Assembly: GCA_026984455.1 (NCBI GenBank)
Contig: JALSSC010000002.1
Location: 1 to 64,000, forward strand
Length of the DNA: 64,000 bases
DNA from: Chromatiaceae bacterium
GTDB lineage: Bacteria; Pseudomonadota; Gammaproteobacteria; Chromatiales; Chromatiaceae
Reading direction: 5' to 3'
A program made the position numbers and the translations under genes. The first letter of the stretch is position 1; each line of letters starts with the position of its first letter. This document shows positions 8,796 to 18,529 of this stretch, piece by piece. The notes beneath the pieces are model-generated. The model did not search any database. It was not told the DNA's origin and saw nothing but the letters and a program-made list of their open reading frames with translations.

Positions 8796-9632
8796 ATGTC
8801 ACATCTCCTCCGTCAAACGATCTGCTGCCTGCTTCTGCTCACCGGCAGTCTTGGTGCCAACGCCTTCACGATCAGCGTAATCCCCGACCCCGGCCTGCTC
8901 GGGTCCGATTTCAAGATGACCGGCTTCGAAGGCCTGACCGGACAAGTCACGGGTTCGGAGGACCTCTTCAAGAAAATCGGTATCGAGAGCGTGAGACTCG
9001 CCCATCTGTCACCAGACAAATCGCCGACGATATACGGTCAGAGAGGCGACGTCCTGGATAAGGGTGTCGATGGTAATACCCTCGTCAGCCAGAGCGGGGG
9101 AGTGGCGATAGCACCTCCAGGCGATACATTCCAAATCATCGCTGCCGAATCAGGGTTCCTGTTCGAGCTTGCCGGTCTTGCGACACAGATGAGCTTCAGG
9201 ATCGTGGAAAAGGCCTTTGCAGGTGATTTCACAACGGTGTTTTACCTGGAGGGGACACAGCTGGGCAGCCTGGCCGTCGACGGGCACGGAAACACGCTCT
9301 ATCTGAACACAGACAGCCCTTTCGACGCTTTTTTCATCACCCCCGGGCAGCAATACCCTTTGGATACCTGGGGGATCGATGACATCGGCCTCGGCGGGCG
9401 ACGCAAAAAGAAAAAGAAAAAAGGAGGGCCGTTACCCGCCCCCACCCCCGTCCCCGCCCCCGGCACCCTGTGGCTGGCCGGCCTGGGGTTGGCACTCCTC
9501 CGGTCCCGGGGCGCTGCCCGAGCGACGGCTGCGGTGCCCGAGCGCATACAGGTCATCGGTCCATCGGACCCGGTGGAACCTGAGGTTCAAGCGGCCGCAT
9601 CGAATCCCATCCCCGAAGGAGATCTCCAATGA
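8796..9632 (+). CDS. secreted PEP-CTERM-like protein with poly-lysine stretch
   Basis: Unrecognised exported protein of 278 residues. Residues 1-23 are a signal peptide ending ANA. Residues 24-200 look like a beta-rich domain ending with TWGIDDIGLGG, common before PEP-CTERM signals. Then follow GRRKKKKKKGG (residues 201-211), a Pro-rich linker, and PAPGTLWLAGLGLALLRSR, a PEP-CTERM-like sorting signal with PAP in place of PEP. Unusually, about 38 residues follow the basic cluster; normal PEP-CTERM proteins end there. The ATG at 8796 puts the signal peptide at the N-terminus; a TTG 30 bases upstream is less likely. The stop overlaps the next start codon (ATGA), so the two genes are translationally coupled. 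Confidence 0.75.
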   Translation: MSHLLRQTICCLLLLTGSLGANAFTISVIPDPGLLGSDFKMTGFEGLTGQVTGSEDLFKKIGIESVRLAHLSPDKSPTIYGQRGDVLDKGVDGNTLVSQSGGVAIAPPGDTFQIIAAESGFLFELAGLATQMSFRIVEKAFAGDFTTVFYLEGTQLGSLAVDGHGNTLYLNTDSPFDAFFITPGQQYPLDTWGIDDIGLGGRRKKKKKKGGPLPAPTPVPAPGTLWLAGLGLALLRSRGAARATAAVPERIQVIGPSDPVEPEVQAAASNPIPEGDLQ

Positions 9633-12600
9633 CCACCAGCGTGACAGATGCAGCGGGCGGGCGTGGCCGCTCGGCCCCCCTTCCGCGGGCATCCCTCACC
9701 GCGCTTCCCCGCCCATCCGCCCCGGACAGGCGAGAGAAGGCCCGTTCGGCCCTGCTCTCCCTGCTCCTCTTTGCCGCCGCCGGAGGCGCCGGGGCCGCCA
9801 CCGTGGTGGAGACCCCAGACCCACTGTCGGTGACCGGCCCCAGCCTCGGCACACTCCTGGAACCGGACGTCTTCGACGCCGATCTGACGTTGGCTCAGCG
9901 GATACACCGGCACTTTTCCATCGGGAGGATCAGCGGCAGCCGCAACGCGGTCATCTTTCCCGCGATCAAGCTCTTTGGCAAGACCATCACATCCGCCGTG
10001 CGCGGAGACACCCGGACCGGCACGCGCCTGGACCTCGATATGGATGTGGGCAACAGCCTCAAGGCATCCACCCGGTTCTCGATCGGCCGCTGGGCCACGG
10101 GCCTGACCGTCCACCCGCAGGCGACGATCCCCACCTTCTACGCCGATGGGTTCTTCTCACTCGACACCCGTACACGGCTGGGTAGTTACTCCCCGGATTT
10201 CGACCCCCGCTTCCAGGGCAGTCTCGGATTCGGGCTCGATCAGGCCTTCAAGGTGGGCCTCAAGGCCCTGCTCCTGGGCAAGGGGATCGACACCAGCGCC
10301 CTCCTCGGCTTCGCTGCGAACGTCACCCTGTTCGACGTCTCCATCGACCGGCTCGGTGCCGACCTGAAACTACCCACCTCGCCCGTCGGCGATTTCGGCC
10401 TGCCGATCCCCGGATTCTCCTCACCCATCGCGGCCGACGTTCCGGGAAACGACATCCTCAAGCGTTTCACCTTTGGCGGCACCAACCAGATCGTGACCGT
10501 CGATGTGCTCAATCCCCTGAGCGAGAAGAGCAGCAGCTACCGCACCTTCAGCGAGGGCGACAGTGCCGGTTTCCGCACCCGCACCTCGTTGTTGCGCGCC
10601 GGCGTCGATCTCCTCGGACTGGCGGGGGCGGCGGTCGGCGTCCCCACCCAATTGCACAAACGCTTCGGCAACCTGAGCCTGGACCTGGCGCCGGCGAGCG
10701 TGGACTTGCAGGCACAGCTCGGCATAGGCCTGGAAGGACGGGTGACGCCGGAACTGAGGGCGGATCTCACCAACACCTCCGACAACACCCTGTTCGTCCG
10801 TGACGCCTCGGGGGTCACGGCGCTCGCGCCCGGCCAGACCCTCCACGACCAGCGCTGGGATGCGCTGCCGGAATTCAGCGCCAGCGCCCCGGTCGATCTG
10901 GCGGTCCATTTCACCGATCTCGCAGTCACCCAGGAACTGACCGGCAAGGCACAGATCACCCCCATGTTGAGCCTCAACATCCCCAAGAGCCTCAGCATCA
11001 AGAAGAATGGCAAGCCCCTGCCCTTGCTGAAGAAGAGGGGCCCCCTGGTGAGCCTGTCCCTCTCCGGCGACACCAGCGAATTCGAACTGGGCCACCAGCA
11101 GCTCAGTGTGGATGACCTGGGGCTCTCCGGCAGCGGGCTCTCTCTGCACCTGGCCCCCGAGACGCCGAAGTTCGCGCGGGCCGCCGGCAGCACCGACAGC
11201 AGCACACACAGCATCGAGGGGCTGAACTCGGCGGCACGGGCCATACCTCCCCACACTTCTTGTGTGGTTTTATGGTATAATTATATTTGGTGTGACAAGA
11301 ATCACAACGGGTCGCTCGACTCGTCGAATGAATTGGTCACCCAGCAGGAGCGAGATGCCTTCGAACAACAGCAGAATGCCCTCAGAGCCCAGATCCTGAA
11401 TGACCGCAATGCCCCTCGCTTCACCGACGAGGCGACGAAACAGGAGTTCGGCGTCGGCAGGTTCATCGAGGACAACTATGCCCTACAGGTGAACGATGGC
11501 GAGGACCTCACCCTCGTGGATACGGATTTCAGCCAGATCTTCGGCCAAGTCCATGTGGCGGCCCTCGGCCGCCTGCGGGTCGAGAACCTCGATGGCGCAC
11601 CCTCGGAGTTCGAGGACCCGGAGCGCGGCATTCCCCTCATCCGCAACGACGGCTCGCTGGTGATCACCCAGGGCAGCGATCCGGCACGGCTCATCGTCTT
11701 CTCCGACCAGCAGCCGGTGCGCACCTTCACCGGCCGCGGTGAGACACGTTTCGAACTGGGCGGCAGCGGGCCGCAGACGGGATCCACGGTGCGCATGGGC
11801 GTCGCCGACGGTGGCATACTGATCAACGACAGCCAGCATACGATGCGCTTCGTCAACGGCAGCGGGGTGCGCTTCGGCAGCCCCAGCACGGTCGGCGGCG
11901 CGGCGCTCGTCAACCTCGGCGAACTCGACTTCGAGGGCACGCGCGTGGATATCGTACTCGGCGGCACGGGGGTGTCCGAGTCCGAATGGGCGGCCGGACC
12001 GCCCAACCGCCGCCACACCACGAACTCCGGCACCCTGCGCGCGTCGCGGAATGCAGGCGTCCTGCTGTTGAACCTGGAGCAACTCGAGAACAGCGGCGAC
12101 ATCATCGCCGAGAGCGGGGCCGACGTGCGGCTCCAGGGGGTGGCGCGCATGTCGCTGGGCAGCACCAGGTTTGGCGAATCCTTCACCGACCCCCAGCTCA
12201 ACCTGTGGAACGACGGGCGGACGGTCGGGCGGATGCTGGCGGATGGCGCCGGAAGCTCCTTCGATATCGACGGCCGGGTGCGCCTGCGCGCGGGCAGTCA
12301 CCTGTTCGCGGCGCGCAACGGCGCGCAGATGGACATCGCCGACGGTATCGGCAGGCGTTACACGATAGAGACACCGGATGCCGGGGTCGCCACCCTGGAG
12401 GTGGGTGCCGGCGCCCTCATGCAGATCGGCGGCCTGGCGCGGTTCGACGGGAGCGTACGGGTCGAGGCCGGCGGGACGCTGGCGCTGAACGGCCTGGCCT
12501 CGCGTACCGAACGCGGCCTGAGCATCGAGAACGCCGGCCTGCTCGACCTGCTGAGCGGGGTGCATGGGCCCCTGCCGCAGCCGACGGAGACAGTGGTCTT

Positions 12601-14476
12601 ACCCTACAACCCCGACGGATCCACACCGCCGCCCCCGCCAGAGCGGGTCGCCACCGTCGAGCCCCTCGATTTCAAGAACACCGGCACCGTGCGCATTCAC
12701 TCCCAGGCCACGCTCGGCTTCATGGCCGACGTCACCGACTACGCCTTCGACGGCGTCGCCTTCGAGGGCGGGACCTGGGACCTGTCCGGCGGCAAGATGG
12801 TCATCGGCCTGCGTGACCTCCGTCTCGATCCACAGCTCTTCCCCAATGGTGGGGCCACCACGCTGCCGGATCCGGCGACGGTGAAGATCACCCACAACCG
12901 CGCCGATGTCTCATTGCGGCTGAATGCGGATTTCAAATACGCCTTCGTCGATGGGGTGGACGATCTCCCGGACGTCATGACGAATGGTACCGACTACCTC
13001 TCCTACCTCACCACCAACGAGGGCCGGCTCACGCTCGATGCCCATCACGGGACGATCCTCAACGACTTCGACAACAGCGGGCGGGAGACAGCGTACGGCC
13101 CCGGTGAACTGCTGTTGAAAAACAGCGCCCGCCTCGATGTCGCCGGGACCTTCGGCAACCTCTCGGGGCAGGTCCGGGTCGAGTCCGGCAGCACACTGAA
13201 CGCCTCCTCCGGCTACCGCATAGAGGGCGGGACGCTGAGCGTAAGCGCAGACAGCCGGCTCGGCGGCATCGAAGACCTCGCCGGCGGCGGCGCCCGCATC
13301 GCCGCCGGGCGGCGCTTCGAGATCGCCGATCACAGCACCGTCACGACCGATGCGAACGGCAATGAAACCACCGTCGTGGACCCGGGCGTGCTCGATCTCC
13401 AGGGCCGCTCCATCACCGGGATCGCCGGGGAGGTGCTGCTCTCCGGGGCCGACGCCCGTTTCGATGCCCTGACGGGCCTTACACGCATCGACGCCGGCGG
13501 GCGGCTGAGCCTGGATTTCGGGGCGACCCTCTCGGTGGGCACCGACGCAGACGTTCGCTCCGGGCTCGACAATTTCGGCACCCTGGAGATCCGTAACGGC
13601 TCCGTGCTCTCGGTGTACGGCGACTATGTGGAGCAGGTGGGCGGCCTCACCCTGTTGGAGAGTGGCGGTCTGCTGCAGGCCGATCGCTGGATCATCGCCG
13701 ACGGACAGAGCATACACATCAACGGCACCGCCAAGACCGACATCGATGCCTCGGGCGCCGACACCCGCATCGGTGGCAGCGGCAGGATGTTCGGAAACTT
13801 CTCCCTCCACGACGGGGCCGGTATCAACCCGGGCAACTCCCCCGGGACCCTGGACGTCTTCGGCGATCTGTCCCTGGACGACGGCGCCCGGCTCACCACC
13901 GAGATCGCCGGCTTCGGCACGGGGGCATTCGACCGCCTGAACCTGTTCGGTGATCTGCTCCTCGGGCAGAGCGGCGATGGCGCCCTATGGACCTTCGACT
14001 TCACCGGTCTCACCGACGATCCGCTGCAGCATCTCGACGAGGCCGTGACGGTGCTGGTGATCGACGAGATCGTCGATGCCAACGGCAATCCGCTGCTGGA
14101 CAACCAGGGCAATCCGATGGGACCGGGCGAGATCGACGGCTGGTTCTCGTCCATCGACTTCCTCGGCCTGAACGGTTTCTCCCTCGCCTACCAGCCTGGC
14201 GGCGGCCTGGGTGACCGGATGTTGCTGGGCCGCAATGGATTGCTCGACCTGCTGCTGGTGCGTGACCAACAGGGCAGCCAGACACGTTTCGACCTGGTAT
14301 TCAGTCGGGTCGCCCCGAGCGGGGTGCCGGAACCCGGCAGCGTGCCTCTCCTGACCGCCGGACTGCTGGTCCTGGTGCCGTTGCTCGGCCGGCGGGCGAA
14401 CCGGCCCCGGCCGTCGTCTGGGCCGCACCCCGATCACCTGCCTCCTATGGCCTGGGCCATCAGGGGCGTGAGTTGA
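9629..14476 (+). CDS. giant PEP-CTERM surface protein, beta-repeat rich
   Basis: Exported protein of 1615 residues, not a family I can name. It has a long basic N-region followed by a hydrophobic signal segment (about residues 38-57, SALLSLLLFAAAGGAGA). The first 500 residues are beta-rich with no recognised domain. A short segment near 540-567 has two cysteines and a calcium-loop-like DKNHNGSLDSSNE. From about 610 to 1450 come repeats of the type GTLSVSADSRL and GNLSGQVRVESGSTL, like autotransporter or beta-helix passengers, including INPGNSPGTL. Near the end VPEPGS (PEP at 1567-1569), a hydrophobic helix and GRR form a PEP-CTERM signal, followed by a 26-residue tail. The signal implies exosortase processing; no exosortase is in the window. 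Coupled by ATGA overlap to the gene before it. Confidence 0.8.
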   Translation: MTTSVTDAAGGRGRSAPLPRASLTALPRPSAPDRREKARSALLSLLLFAAAGGAGAATVVETPDPLSVTGPSLGTLLEPDVFDADLTLAQRIHRHFSIGRISGSRNAVIFPAIKLFGKTITSAVRGDTRTGTRLDLDMDVGNSLKASTRFSIGRWATGLTVHPQATIPTFYADGFFSLDTRTRLGSYSPDFDPRFQGSLGFGLDQAFKVGLKALLLGKGIDTSALLGFAANVTLFDVSIDRLGADLKLPTSPVGDFGLPIPGFSSPIAADVPGNDILKRFTFGGTNQIVTVDVLNPLSEKSSSYRTFSEGDSAGFRTRTSLLRAGVDLLGLAGAAVGVPTQLHKRFGNLSLDLAPASVDLQAQLGIGLEGRVTPELRADLTNTSDNTLFVRDASGVTALAPGQTLHDQRWDALPEFSASAPVDLAVHFTDLAVTQELTGKAQITPMLSLNIPKSLSIKKNGKPLPLLKKRGPLVSLSLSGDTSEFELGHQQLSVDDLGLSGSGLSLHLAPETPKFARAAGSTDSSTHSIEGLNSAARAIPPHTSCVVLWYNYIWCDKNHNGSLDSSNELVTQQERDAFEQQQNALRAQILNDRNAPRFTDEATKQEFGVGRFIEDNYALQVNDGEDLTLVDTDFSQIFGQVHVAALGRLRVENLDGAPSEFEDPERGIPLIRNDGSLVITQGSDPARLIVFSDQQPVRTFTGRGETRFELGGSGPQTGSTVRMGVADGGILINDSQHTMRFVNGSGVRFGSPSTVGGAALVNLGELDFEGTRVDIVLGGTGVSESEWAAGPPNRRHTTNSGTLRASRNAGVLLLNLEQLENSGDIIAESGADVRLQGVARMSLGSTRFGESFTDPQLNLWNDGRTVGRMLADGAGSSFDIDGRVRLRAGSHLFAARNGAQMDIADGIGRRYTIETPDAGVATLEVGAGALMQIGGLARFDGSVRVEAGGTLALNGLASRTERGLSIENAGLLDLLSGVHGPLPQPTETVVLPYNPDGSTPPPPPERVATVEPLDFKNTGTVRIHSQATLGFMADVTDYAFDGVAFEGGTWDLSGGKMVIGLRDLRLDPQLFPNGGATTLPDPATVKITHNRADVSLRLNADFKYAFVDGVDDLPDVMTNGTDYLSYLTTNEGRLTLDAHHGTILNDFDNSGRETAYGPGELLLKNSARLDVAGTFGNLSGQVRVESGSTLNASSGYRIEGGTLSVSADSRLGGIEDLAGGGARIAAGRRFEIADHSTVTTDANGNETTVVDPGVLDLQGRSITGIAGEVLLSGADARFDALTGLTRIDAGGRLSLDFGATLSVGTDADVRSGLDNFGTLEIRNGSVLSVYGDYVEQVGGLTLLESGGLLQADRWIIADGQSIHINGTAKTDIDASGADTRIGGSGRMFGNFSLHDGAGINPGNSPGTLDVFGDLSLDDGARLTTEIAGFGTGAFDRLNLFGDLLLGQSGDGALWTFDFTGLTDDPLQHLDEAVTVLVIDEIVDANGNPLLDNQGNPMGPGEIDGWFSSIDFLGLNGFSLAYQPGGGLGDRMLLGRNGLLDLLLVRDQQGSQTRFDLVFSRVAPSGVPEPGSVPLLTAGLLVLVPLLGRRANRPRPSSGPHPDHLPPMAWAIRGVS

Positions 14477-14525
14477 GAGGCGATTGGCTGCGCCCACAGG
14501 CCTTCCTGCGGAAGGGCGTTGCGTG

Positions 14526-14581
14526 GGAGCGGCCTCAGCCGCGAGATTCCTGCACGGAGGGGCCGCGGCTGAAGCCGCTCC
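14526..14581 (+). repeat. REP-like palindrome
   Basis: Two 18-bp arms, GGAGCGGCCTCAGCCGCG (14526-14543) and CGCGGCTGAAGCCGCTCC (14564-14581), pair with one mismatch. This resembles the GGAGCGGCTTCAGCCGCG repeat common in gammaproteobacterial intergenic regions. It lies 50 bp after the stop of the giant PEP-CTERM gene and could act as its transcription terminator or RNA stabiliser. A single arm recurs at 24082-24099. Confidence 0.7.
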
Positions 14582-14745
14582 TACGTCGATGCCGACGGGG
14601 AAAACGCGGACGACTGTGAAGCAGTCTCAGAATCTGAGCGGATGAGCGAGGCCGCCGAACCAGGGCGTGGGCGGTACGCGCCGCCGCTGTCCGGGCGCCT
14701 GACCGCCCGATGACCGGGCTGGCGCGAAGGCGGCGGATTCGCCCC
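14582..14745. other. intergenic stretch without recognisable gene
   Basis: Between the REP-like palindrome and the MITE-like copy 2. No gene, RNA or promoter is recognised. Its last ten bases, GATTCGCCCC (14736-14745), are the left copy of the target duplication flanking the element. Confidence 0.6.
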
Positions 14746-14908
14746 CAGGACCACGTCATCCAACCACTCAAGTCATTGAAAACCGCGCCAGTGGCCTTCC
14801 CTGAAAATGTCTGCGGCAGGGATGCCGCAGTCAAGCCTACAGGGAGGTATTCACGGCGTTTTTCAGGGAAGGCCACTGGCAGAGGGGCGGTTAGATGACG
14901 GAGCCCTG
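14746..14908 (-). mobile_element. MITE-like element family 1, copy 2
   Basis: Complete 163-bp copy, inverted relative to copies 1 and 3 and without visible difference from copy 3. It is flanked by the perfect direct repeat GATTCGCCCC (14736-14745 and 14909-14918), the expected target-site duplication of a transposition event. Ends are CAGG and CCTG with imperfect outer inverted repeats (17 of 21 bp); an inner perfect 20-bp inverted repeat begins CCAGTGGCCTTCCC. It lies 96 bp before infA, upstream of its probable promoter. Confidence 0.92.
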
Positions 14909-14926
14909 GATTCGCCCCACCTCCCC

Positions 14927-14956
14927 CTGTCATTCCATGGCCAAAGGCGATAGAAT
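14927..14956 (+). promoter_or_regulatory. possible promoter of infA
   Basis: CTGTCA at 14927-14932 and TAGAAT at 14951-14956 are separated by 18 bp and lie about 50 bp before the infA start codon, just after the right target duplication of the MITE-like copy. Weak but well placed. Confidence 0.35.
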
Positions 14957-15004
14957 GTGCGGCTTGTCCCTTGGGGTTCACCCAACAGTAGTTCAGGTCG
15001 AGGA

Positions 15005-15223
15005 ATGGCGAAAGAAGACGTAATCGAGATGGAAGGGACCGTCGTGGAGACCCTTCCCAACACCACCTTCCGGGTCGAACTGGAGAACGGGCACGTGGTC
15101 ACCGCCCATATCTCCGGGAAGATGCGCAAGCACTACATCCGCATCCTGACCGGCGACAAGGTCACGGTGCAGCTCACCCCCTATGACCTGACCAAGGGGC
15201 GCATCGTCTACCGCGCCCGCTGA
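15005..15223 (+). CDS. infA: translation initiation factor IF-1
   Basis: IF-1 binds the 30S ribosomal A site during initiation. The 72-residue protein is the full family length and is an S1-type OB fold: [19 protein letters not shown] at the start, then [20 protein letters not shown], and the ending [11 protein letters not shown]. The ATG has an AGGA ribosome binding site directly upstream. It is convergent with clpA, the same neighbourhood as in E. coli and Pseudomonas, though no tRNA gene lies between them here. Confidence 0.98.
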   Translation: MAKEDVIEMEGTVVETLPNTTFRVELENGHVVTAHISGKMRKHYIRILTGDKVTVQLTPYDLTKGRIVYRAR

Positions 15224-15252
15224 TCCACCGGCGGAGGCCGCCGCGCGGGGCC

Positions 15253-17517
15253 TCAGTGCACCGCCTCTTCCTCGGTCTCCAGCACCAGCTTTCCGTCCTT
15301 CACGGTCACCCGCACCCGGCCACCGTCGCTGAGATCACCGAACAGGATCTCGTTGGCGAGCGGCTTCTTGATGTGATCCTGGATCACCCGGGCCATGGGC
15401 CGCGCCCCCATCTTGGGGTCGTAACCATGCCCGGCGAGCCAGGTCCGCGCCTCCGCCTCCACCCGCAGGGCGACCTTCTTGTCCGCCAACTGCTCCTCCA
15501 ACTCGAACAGGAACTTGTCCACCACCTGGGTGATCTCTTCACTGCCGAGGGCATGGAACGGGATCACCGCGTCCAGGCGGTTGCGGAACTCGGGGGTGAA
15601 ATAGCGCTTGAGGGCCTCCAGGCCGTCGCCGCTGTGGTCCTGGGTGGTGAAGCCGATGGATGCGCGCTCGGCCTCCATGGCCCCGGCGTTGGTGGTCATC
15701 ACCAGGACGACGTTGCGGAAGTCGGCCTTGCGCCCGTTGTTGTCGGTGAGGGTGCCGTGATCCATGACCTGGAGGAGCAGATTGAAGACGTCCGCATGGG
15801 CCTTCTCGATCTCGTCCAGGAGCAGGACCGCATGGGGGTGTTTGTTGATCTCCTCGGTGAGCAGACCGCCCTGATCGAAACCCACGTATCCCGGCGGCGC
15901 GCCGATCAGGCGTGACACCGTATGCCGCTCCATGTACTCGGACATGTCGAAGCGGATCAGCTCCATGCCCAGGATACGCGCCAACTGGCGGGTGACCTCG
16001 GTCTTGCCCACGCCGGTGGGGCCGGTGAACAGGAAGGAGCCGATGGGCCGCTCTTCGGGGCCCAGGCCCGAACGGTTCATGCGGATGGCCGCGGACAGGG
16101 CGGAGATGGCCTCGTCCTGCCCGAACACCACCAGCTTGAGGTCGCGCTCCAGGTTCTTGAGGGCCTCGGTATCCGAGGTGGAGACCTTCTTCGGCGGGAT
16201 ACGGGCGATCTTGGCCACGATGGCCTCGATGTCGGCCACCCCGATCACCTTCTTGCGTCTGGACTGGGGCCGCAACTGGATGTTGGCCCCGGCCTCGTCG
16301 ATCACGTCGATGGCCTTGTCGGGCAAGTGGCGGTCGTTGATGTACTTGGCCGAGAGTTCCGAGGCGGCGCGCAGGGCGGGCAGGGAATAACGCACCCCGT
16401 GATGTTCCTCGAAGCGCTGCTTGAGCCCCTTGAGGATGCGATAGGTCTCGTCCGCGCTGGGCTCGGTGACGTCGATCTTCTGGAAGCGGCGGGCCAGGGC
16501 CCGGTCCTTCTCGAAGATCCCCCGGTATTCCTGATAGGTGGTGGAACCGATGCAGCGCAGGTCGCCGTTGGCGAGCACCGGCTTGATGAGGTTGGAGGCG
16601 TCCATCACCCCGCCCGAGGCGGCACCGGCGCCGATCACCGTATGGATCTCGTCGATGAACAGGATGGTGTCGGGGCGTTGCTTGAGTTCCGCCAACACCG
16701 CCTTGAGGCGCTTCTCGAAATCGCCCCGGTACTTGGTGCCGGCCACCAGGCTGCCCAGGTCGAGGGCCCAGATGCTGGCCCCGGCGAGCACCTCGGGCAC
16801 CTCGCCATCGACGATCTTCTTGGCCAGGCCCTCGGCGATGGCGGTCTTGCCGACGCCGGCCTCGCCCACCAGGAGGGGGTTGTTCTTGCGCCGGCGGCAG
16901 AGGATCTGGATGGTGCGCTCGATCTCGTGGGCGCGCCCGATGAGGGGGTCGATCTTGCCCCGCCGGGCCTGCTCGTTGAGATCGACGCCGTAGCTCTCCA
17001 GGGGGCTCGGGGCGGCCTTGTCCCCTTTGCCCTCGGCCGCGGGGGCCTCGTCGGGTTCGTCCTGCTGGTGATTGCCCGGGACCTTGGAGATGCCGTGCGA
17101 GATGTAATTCACCACATCGAGACGGGTGATGTCCTGCTCGTTGAGCAGATAGACCGCCTGGGAGTCCTGCTCGCTGAACAGGGCCACCAGCACGTTGGCG
17201 CCGGTGACCTCCTTCTTGCCCGCCGACTGCACGTGGAAGACCGCACGTTGGAGCACCCGCTGGAAACCCAGGGTCGGCTGGGTCTCGCGCGCGTCCCCCG
17301 GGGAGATACGCGGCGTGGTGTGCTCGATGAAGGTGCCGATCTCTTCACGCAGGCGGCCCATATCGGCGGCGCAGGCCTCCAGGACCTCGGCCGCCGAGGG
17401 ATTGTCGAGCAACGACAACAGCAGGTGCTCCACGGTGATGTATTCGTGACGCCGCTGCCGGGCCTGCTTGAAGGCCTGGTTCAGGGTGAATTCGAGTTCT
17501 TTGCTGAGCATTGACAT
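15253..17517 (-). CDS. clpA: ATP-dependent Clp protease ATP-binding subunit
   Basis: ClpA is the hexameric AAA+ unfoldase that feeds substrates to ClpP. The 754-residue protein has the double Clp N domain (about 1-145), a first AAA module with Walker [18 protein letters not shown] and a second with [16 protein letters not shown]. The IGF loop that docks ClpP is visible in [14 protein letters not shown]. Length matches ClpA and there is no long middle coiled coil, ruling out ClpB. It may start at MSMLSKELE or two codons later at MLSKELE, the usual start. The adaptor gene clpS is 185 bp upstream on the same strand. Confidence 0.97.
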   Translation of the reverse strand: MSMLSKELEFTLNQAFKQARQRRHEYITVEHLLLSLLDNPSAAEVLEACAADMGRLREEIGTFIEHTTPRISPGDARETQPTLGFQRVLQRAVFHVQSAGKKEVTGANVLVALFSEQDSQAVYLLNEQDITRLDVVNYISHGISKVPGNHQQDEPDEAPAAEGKGDKAAPSPLESYGVDLNEQARRGKIDPLIGRAHEIERTIQILCRRRKNNPLLVGEAGVGKTAIAEGLAKKIVDGEVPEVLAGASIWALDLGSLVAGTKYRGDFEKRLKAVLAELKQRPDTILFIDEIHTVIGAGAASGGVMDASNLIKPVLANGDLRCIGSTTYQEYRGIFEKDRALARRFQKIDVTEPSADETYRILKGLKQRFEEHHGVRYSLPALRAASELSAKYINDRHLPDKAIDVIDEAGANIQLRPQSRRKKVIGVADIEAIVAKIARIPPKKVSTSDTEALKNLERDLKLVVFGQDEAISALSAAIRMNRSGLGPEERPIGSFLFTGPTGVGKTEVTRQLARILGMELIRFDMSEYMERHTVSRLIGAPPGYVGFDQGGLLTEEINKHPHAVLLLDEIEKAHADVFNLLLQVMDHGTLTDNNGRKADFRNVVLVMTTNAGAMEAERASIGFTTQDHSGDGLEALKRYFTPEFRNRLDAVIPFHALGSEEITQVVDKFLFELEEQLADKKVALRVEAEARTWLAGHGYDPKMGARPMARVIQDHIKKPLANEILFGDLSDGGRVRVTVKDGKLVLETEEEAVH

Positions 17518-17702
17518 GGCGATTCACAGATCTAAACGGACCTCAACCCCCGTCCCACACGGATTCTCGACCACTGTGGCGATCCCTCGCACCCCGGGGC
17601 TTCGTTGGGACCTCCCCGCGGCGGCCCGTCACCGCAGCTCGAAGAACCAAGGACCCAGGCACGCCGGGCAGAAGGAACCATCCCACACCCGGCCATCCGC
17701 AT

Positions 17703-18023
17703 TCAAGCCTCCTCCAGGGTGCACAGCAGGGGATGCTGACGGCTGCGCGCCAGGTCGGTGACCTGCTGCACCTTGGTCTCGGCGATGTCCCGCGTATACA
17801 CCCCGCACACCGCCCGTCCGCGGGTATGCACATGGAGCATGGTCTGGGTCGCCTTGTGGCGGCCCATGCCGAATATGGTCTCCAACACCTCCACCACGAA
17901 ATCCATGGGGGTGTAATCGTCGTTGAGCAGGATGACCTTGAAGCGGCGCGGCCGCTTCAGTCGAGGCTTGGCCGGTTGGACCGCGATGCCGTCGTCGAAG
18001 TCCCGAGGATCCCGCTGGCTCAT
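17703..18023 (-). CDS. clpS: ClpAP adaptor protein ClpS
   Basis: ClpS delivers N-degron substrates to ClpA. The 106-residue protein has the normal core [20 protein letters not shown], with the Asn-Asp-Asp of the N-end residue pocket, then [19 protein letters not shown] and the ending HPLLCTLEE. The ATG at 18023 gives [12 protein letters not shown], a usual flexible N-terminus; a longer frame upstream is not supported. It is upstream of clpA and divergent from csp, the conserved csp-clpS-clpA arrangement. Confidence 0.96.
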   Translation of the reverse strand: MSQRDPRDFDDGIAVQPAKPRLKRPRRFKVILLNDDYTPMDFVVEVLETIFGMGRHKATQTMLHVHTRGRAVCGVYTRDIAETKVQQVTDLARSRQHPLLCTLEEA

Positions 18024-18083
18024 AGATCGGATTCTAGCCCTTTTCCACGCCCATGGGGGCCGAAACCACCGCAGTCCGTGGAT

Positions 18084-18111
18084 TTGACCTCCATCCAAGG
18101 CTCACTATACT
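18084..18111 (+). promoter_or_regulatory. sigma-70 promoter of the cold-shock gene
   Basis: TTGACC (18084-18089) and TATACT (18106-18111) with a 16-bp spacer form a strong promoter. Transcription would start near 18118, leaving a 5' untranslated region of roughly 110 bases before the csp start codon, as is usual for cold-shock genes whose leaders act as RNA thermosensors. Confidence 0.65.
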
Positions 18112-18230
18112 TTTCGATCAAGGCCTTATACCCAAATTCCAGAAGGATATGGGGCCTGAACCGGGGAAAACCAACAACTCGATACGGACATGCGCTCGCA
18201 ACCAAAGCTCGACAGGAGGAGTTTTCCATC

Positions 18231-18437
18231 ATGGCAACTGGTGTAGTGAAGTGGTTCAACAATGCCAAGGGATATGGTTTCGTCCAACCCGACGGTCAGG
18301 AGAACGACGTCTTCGTCCACTTCTCCTCGATCGAGATGGACGGTTACCGGACCCTGAAGGAAGGACAGAAGGTGGAGTTCGAAATCAGTGAAGGCCCCAA
18401 GGGCCTGCACGCAGCGAACCTGCACCGACTTTCCTGA
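18231..18437 (+). CDS. CspA-family cold-shock protein
   Basis: Single cold-shock domain of 68 residues, an OB fold that binds single-stranded nucleic acid. Both RNA-binding motifs are intact: [10 protein letters not shown] (RNP1) and VFVHFSSI (RNP2). A strong AGGAGG ribosome binding site lies before the ATG. The position divergent from clpS is that of cspD in E. coli and Pseudomonas, so CspD is the likely assignment, but the sequence alone does not separate CspD from other CspA paralogues. Confidence 0.95.
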   Translation: MATGVVKWFNNAKGYGFVQPDGQENDVFVHFSSIEMDGYRTLKEGQKVEFEISEGPKGLHAANLHRLS

Positions 18438-18441
18438 GACC

Positions 18442-18480
18442 GGGGTCCCTGGGGGCTTGGCACCCAGGGACCCCTTCCTT
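18442..18480 (+). terminator. rho-independent terminator after csp
   Basis: A perfect 12-bp stem, GGGGTCCCTGGG with CCCAGGGACCCC, a 9-base loop and a TTCCTT tail, five bases after the csp stop codon. Confidence 0.8.
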
Positions 18481-18529
18481 GAAGGCGGTCCGGACACAGG
18501 CGACAGGCCTTGCGACGGCCTCGTCCGGG

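Noticed and set aside
9400-9425. Programmed -1 frameshift site in the Lys tract
   Set aside because: The A-rich codons do not give a proper X XXY YYZ heptamer in the reading frame, and the -1 frame encodes no recognisable product.
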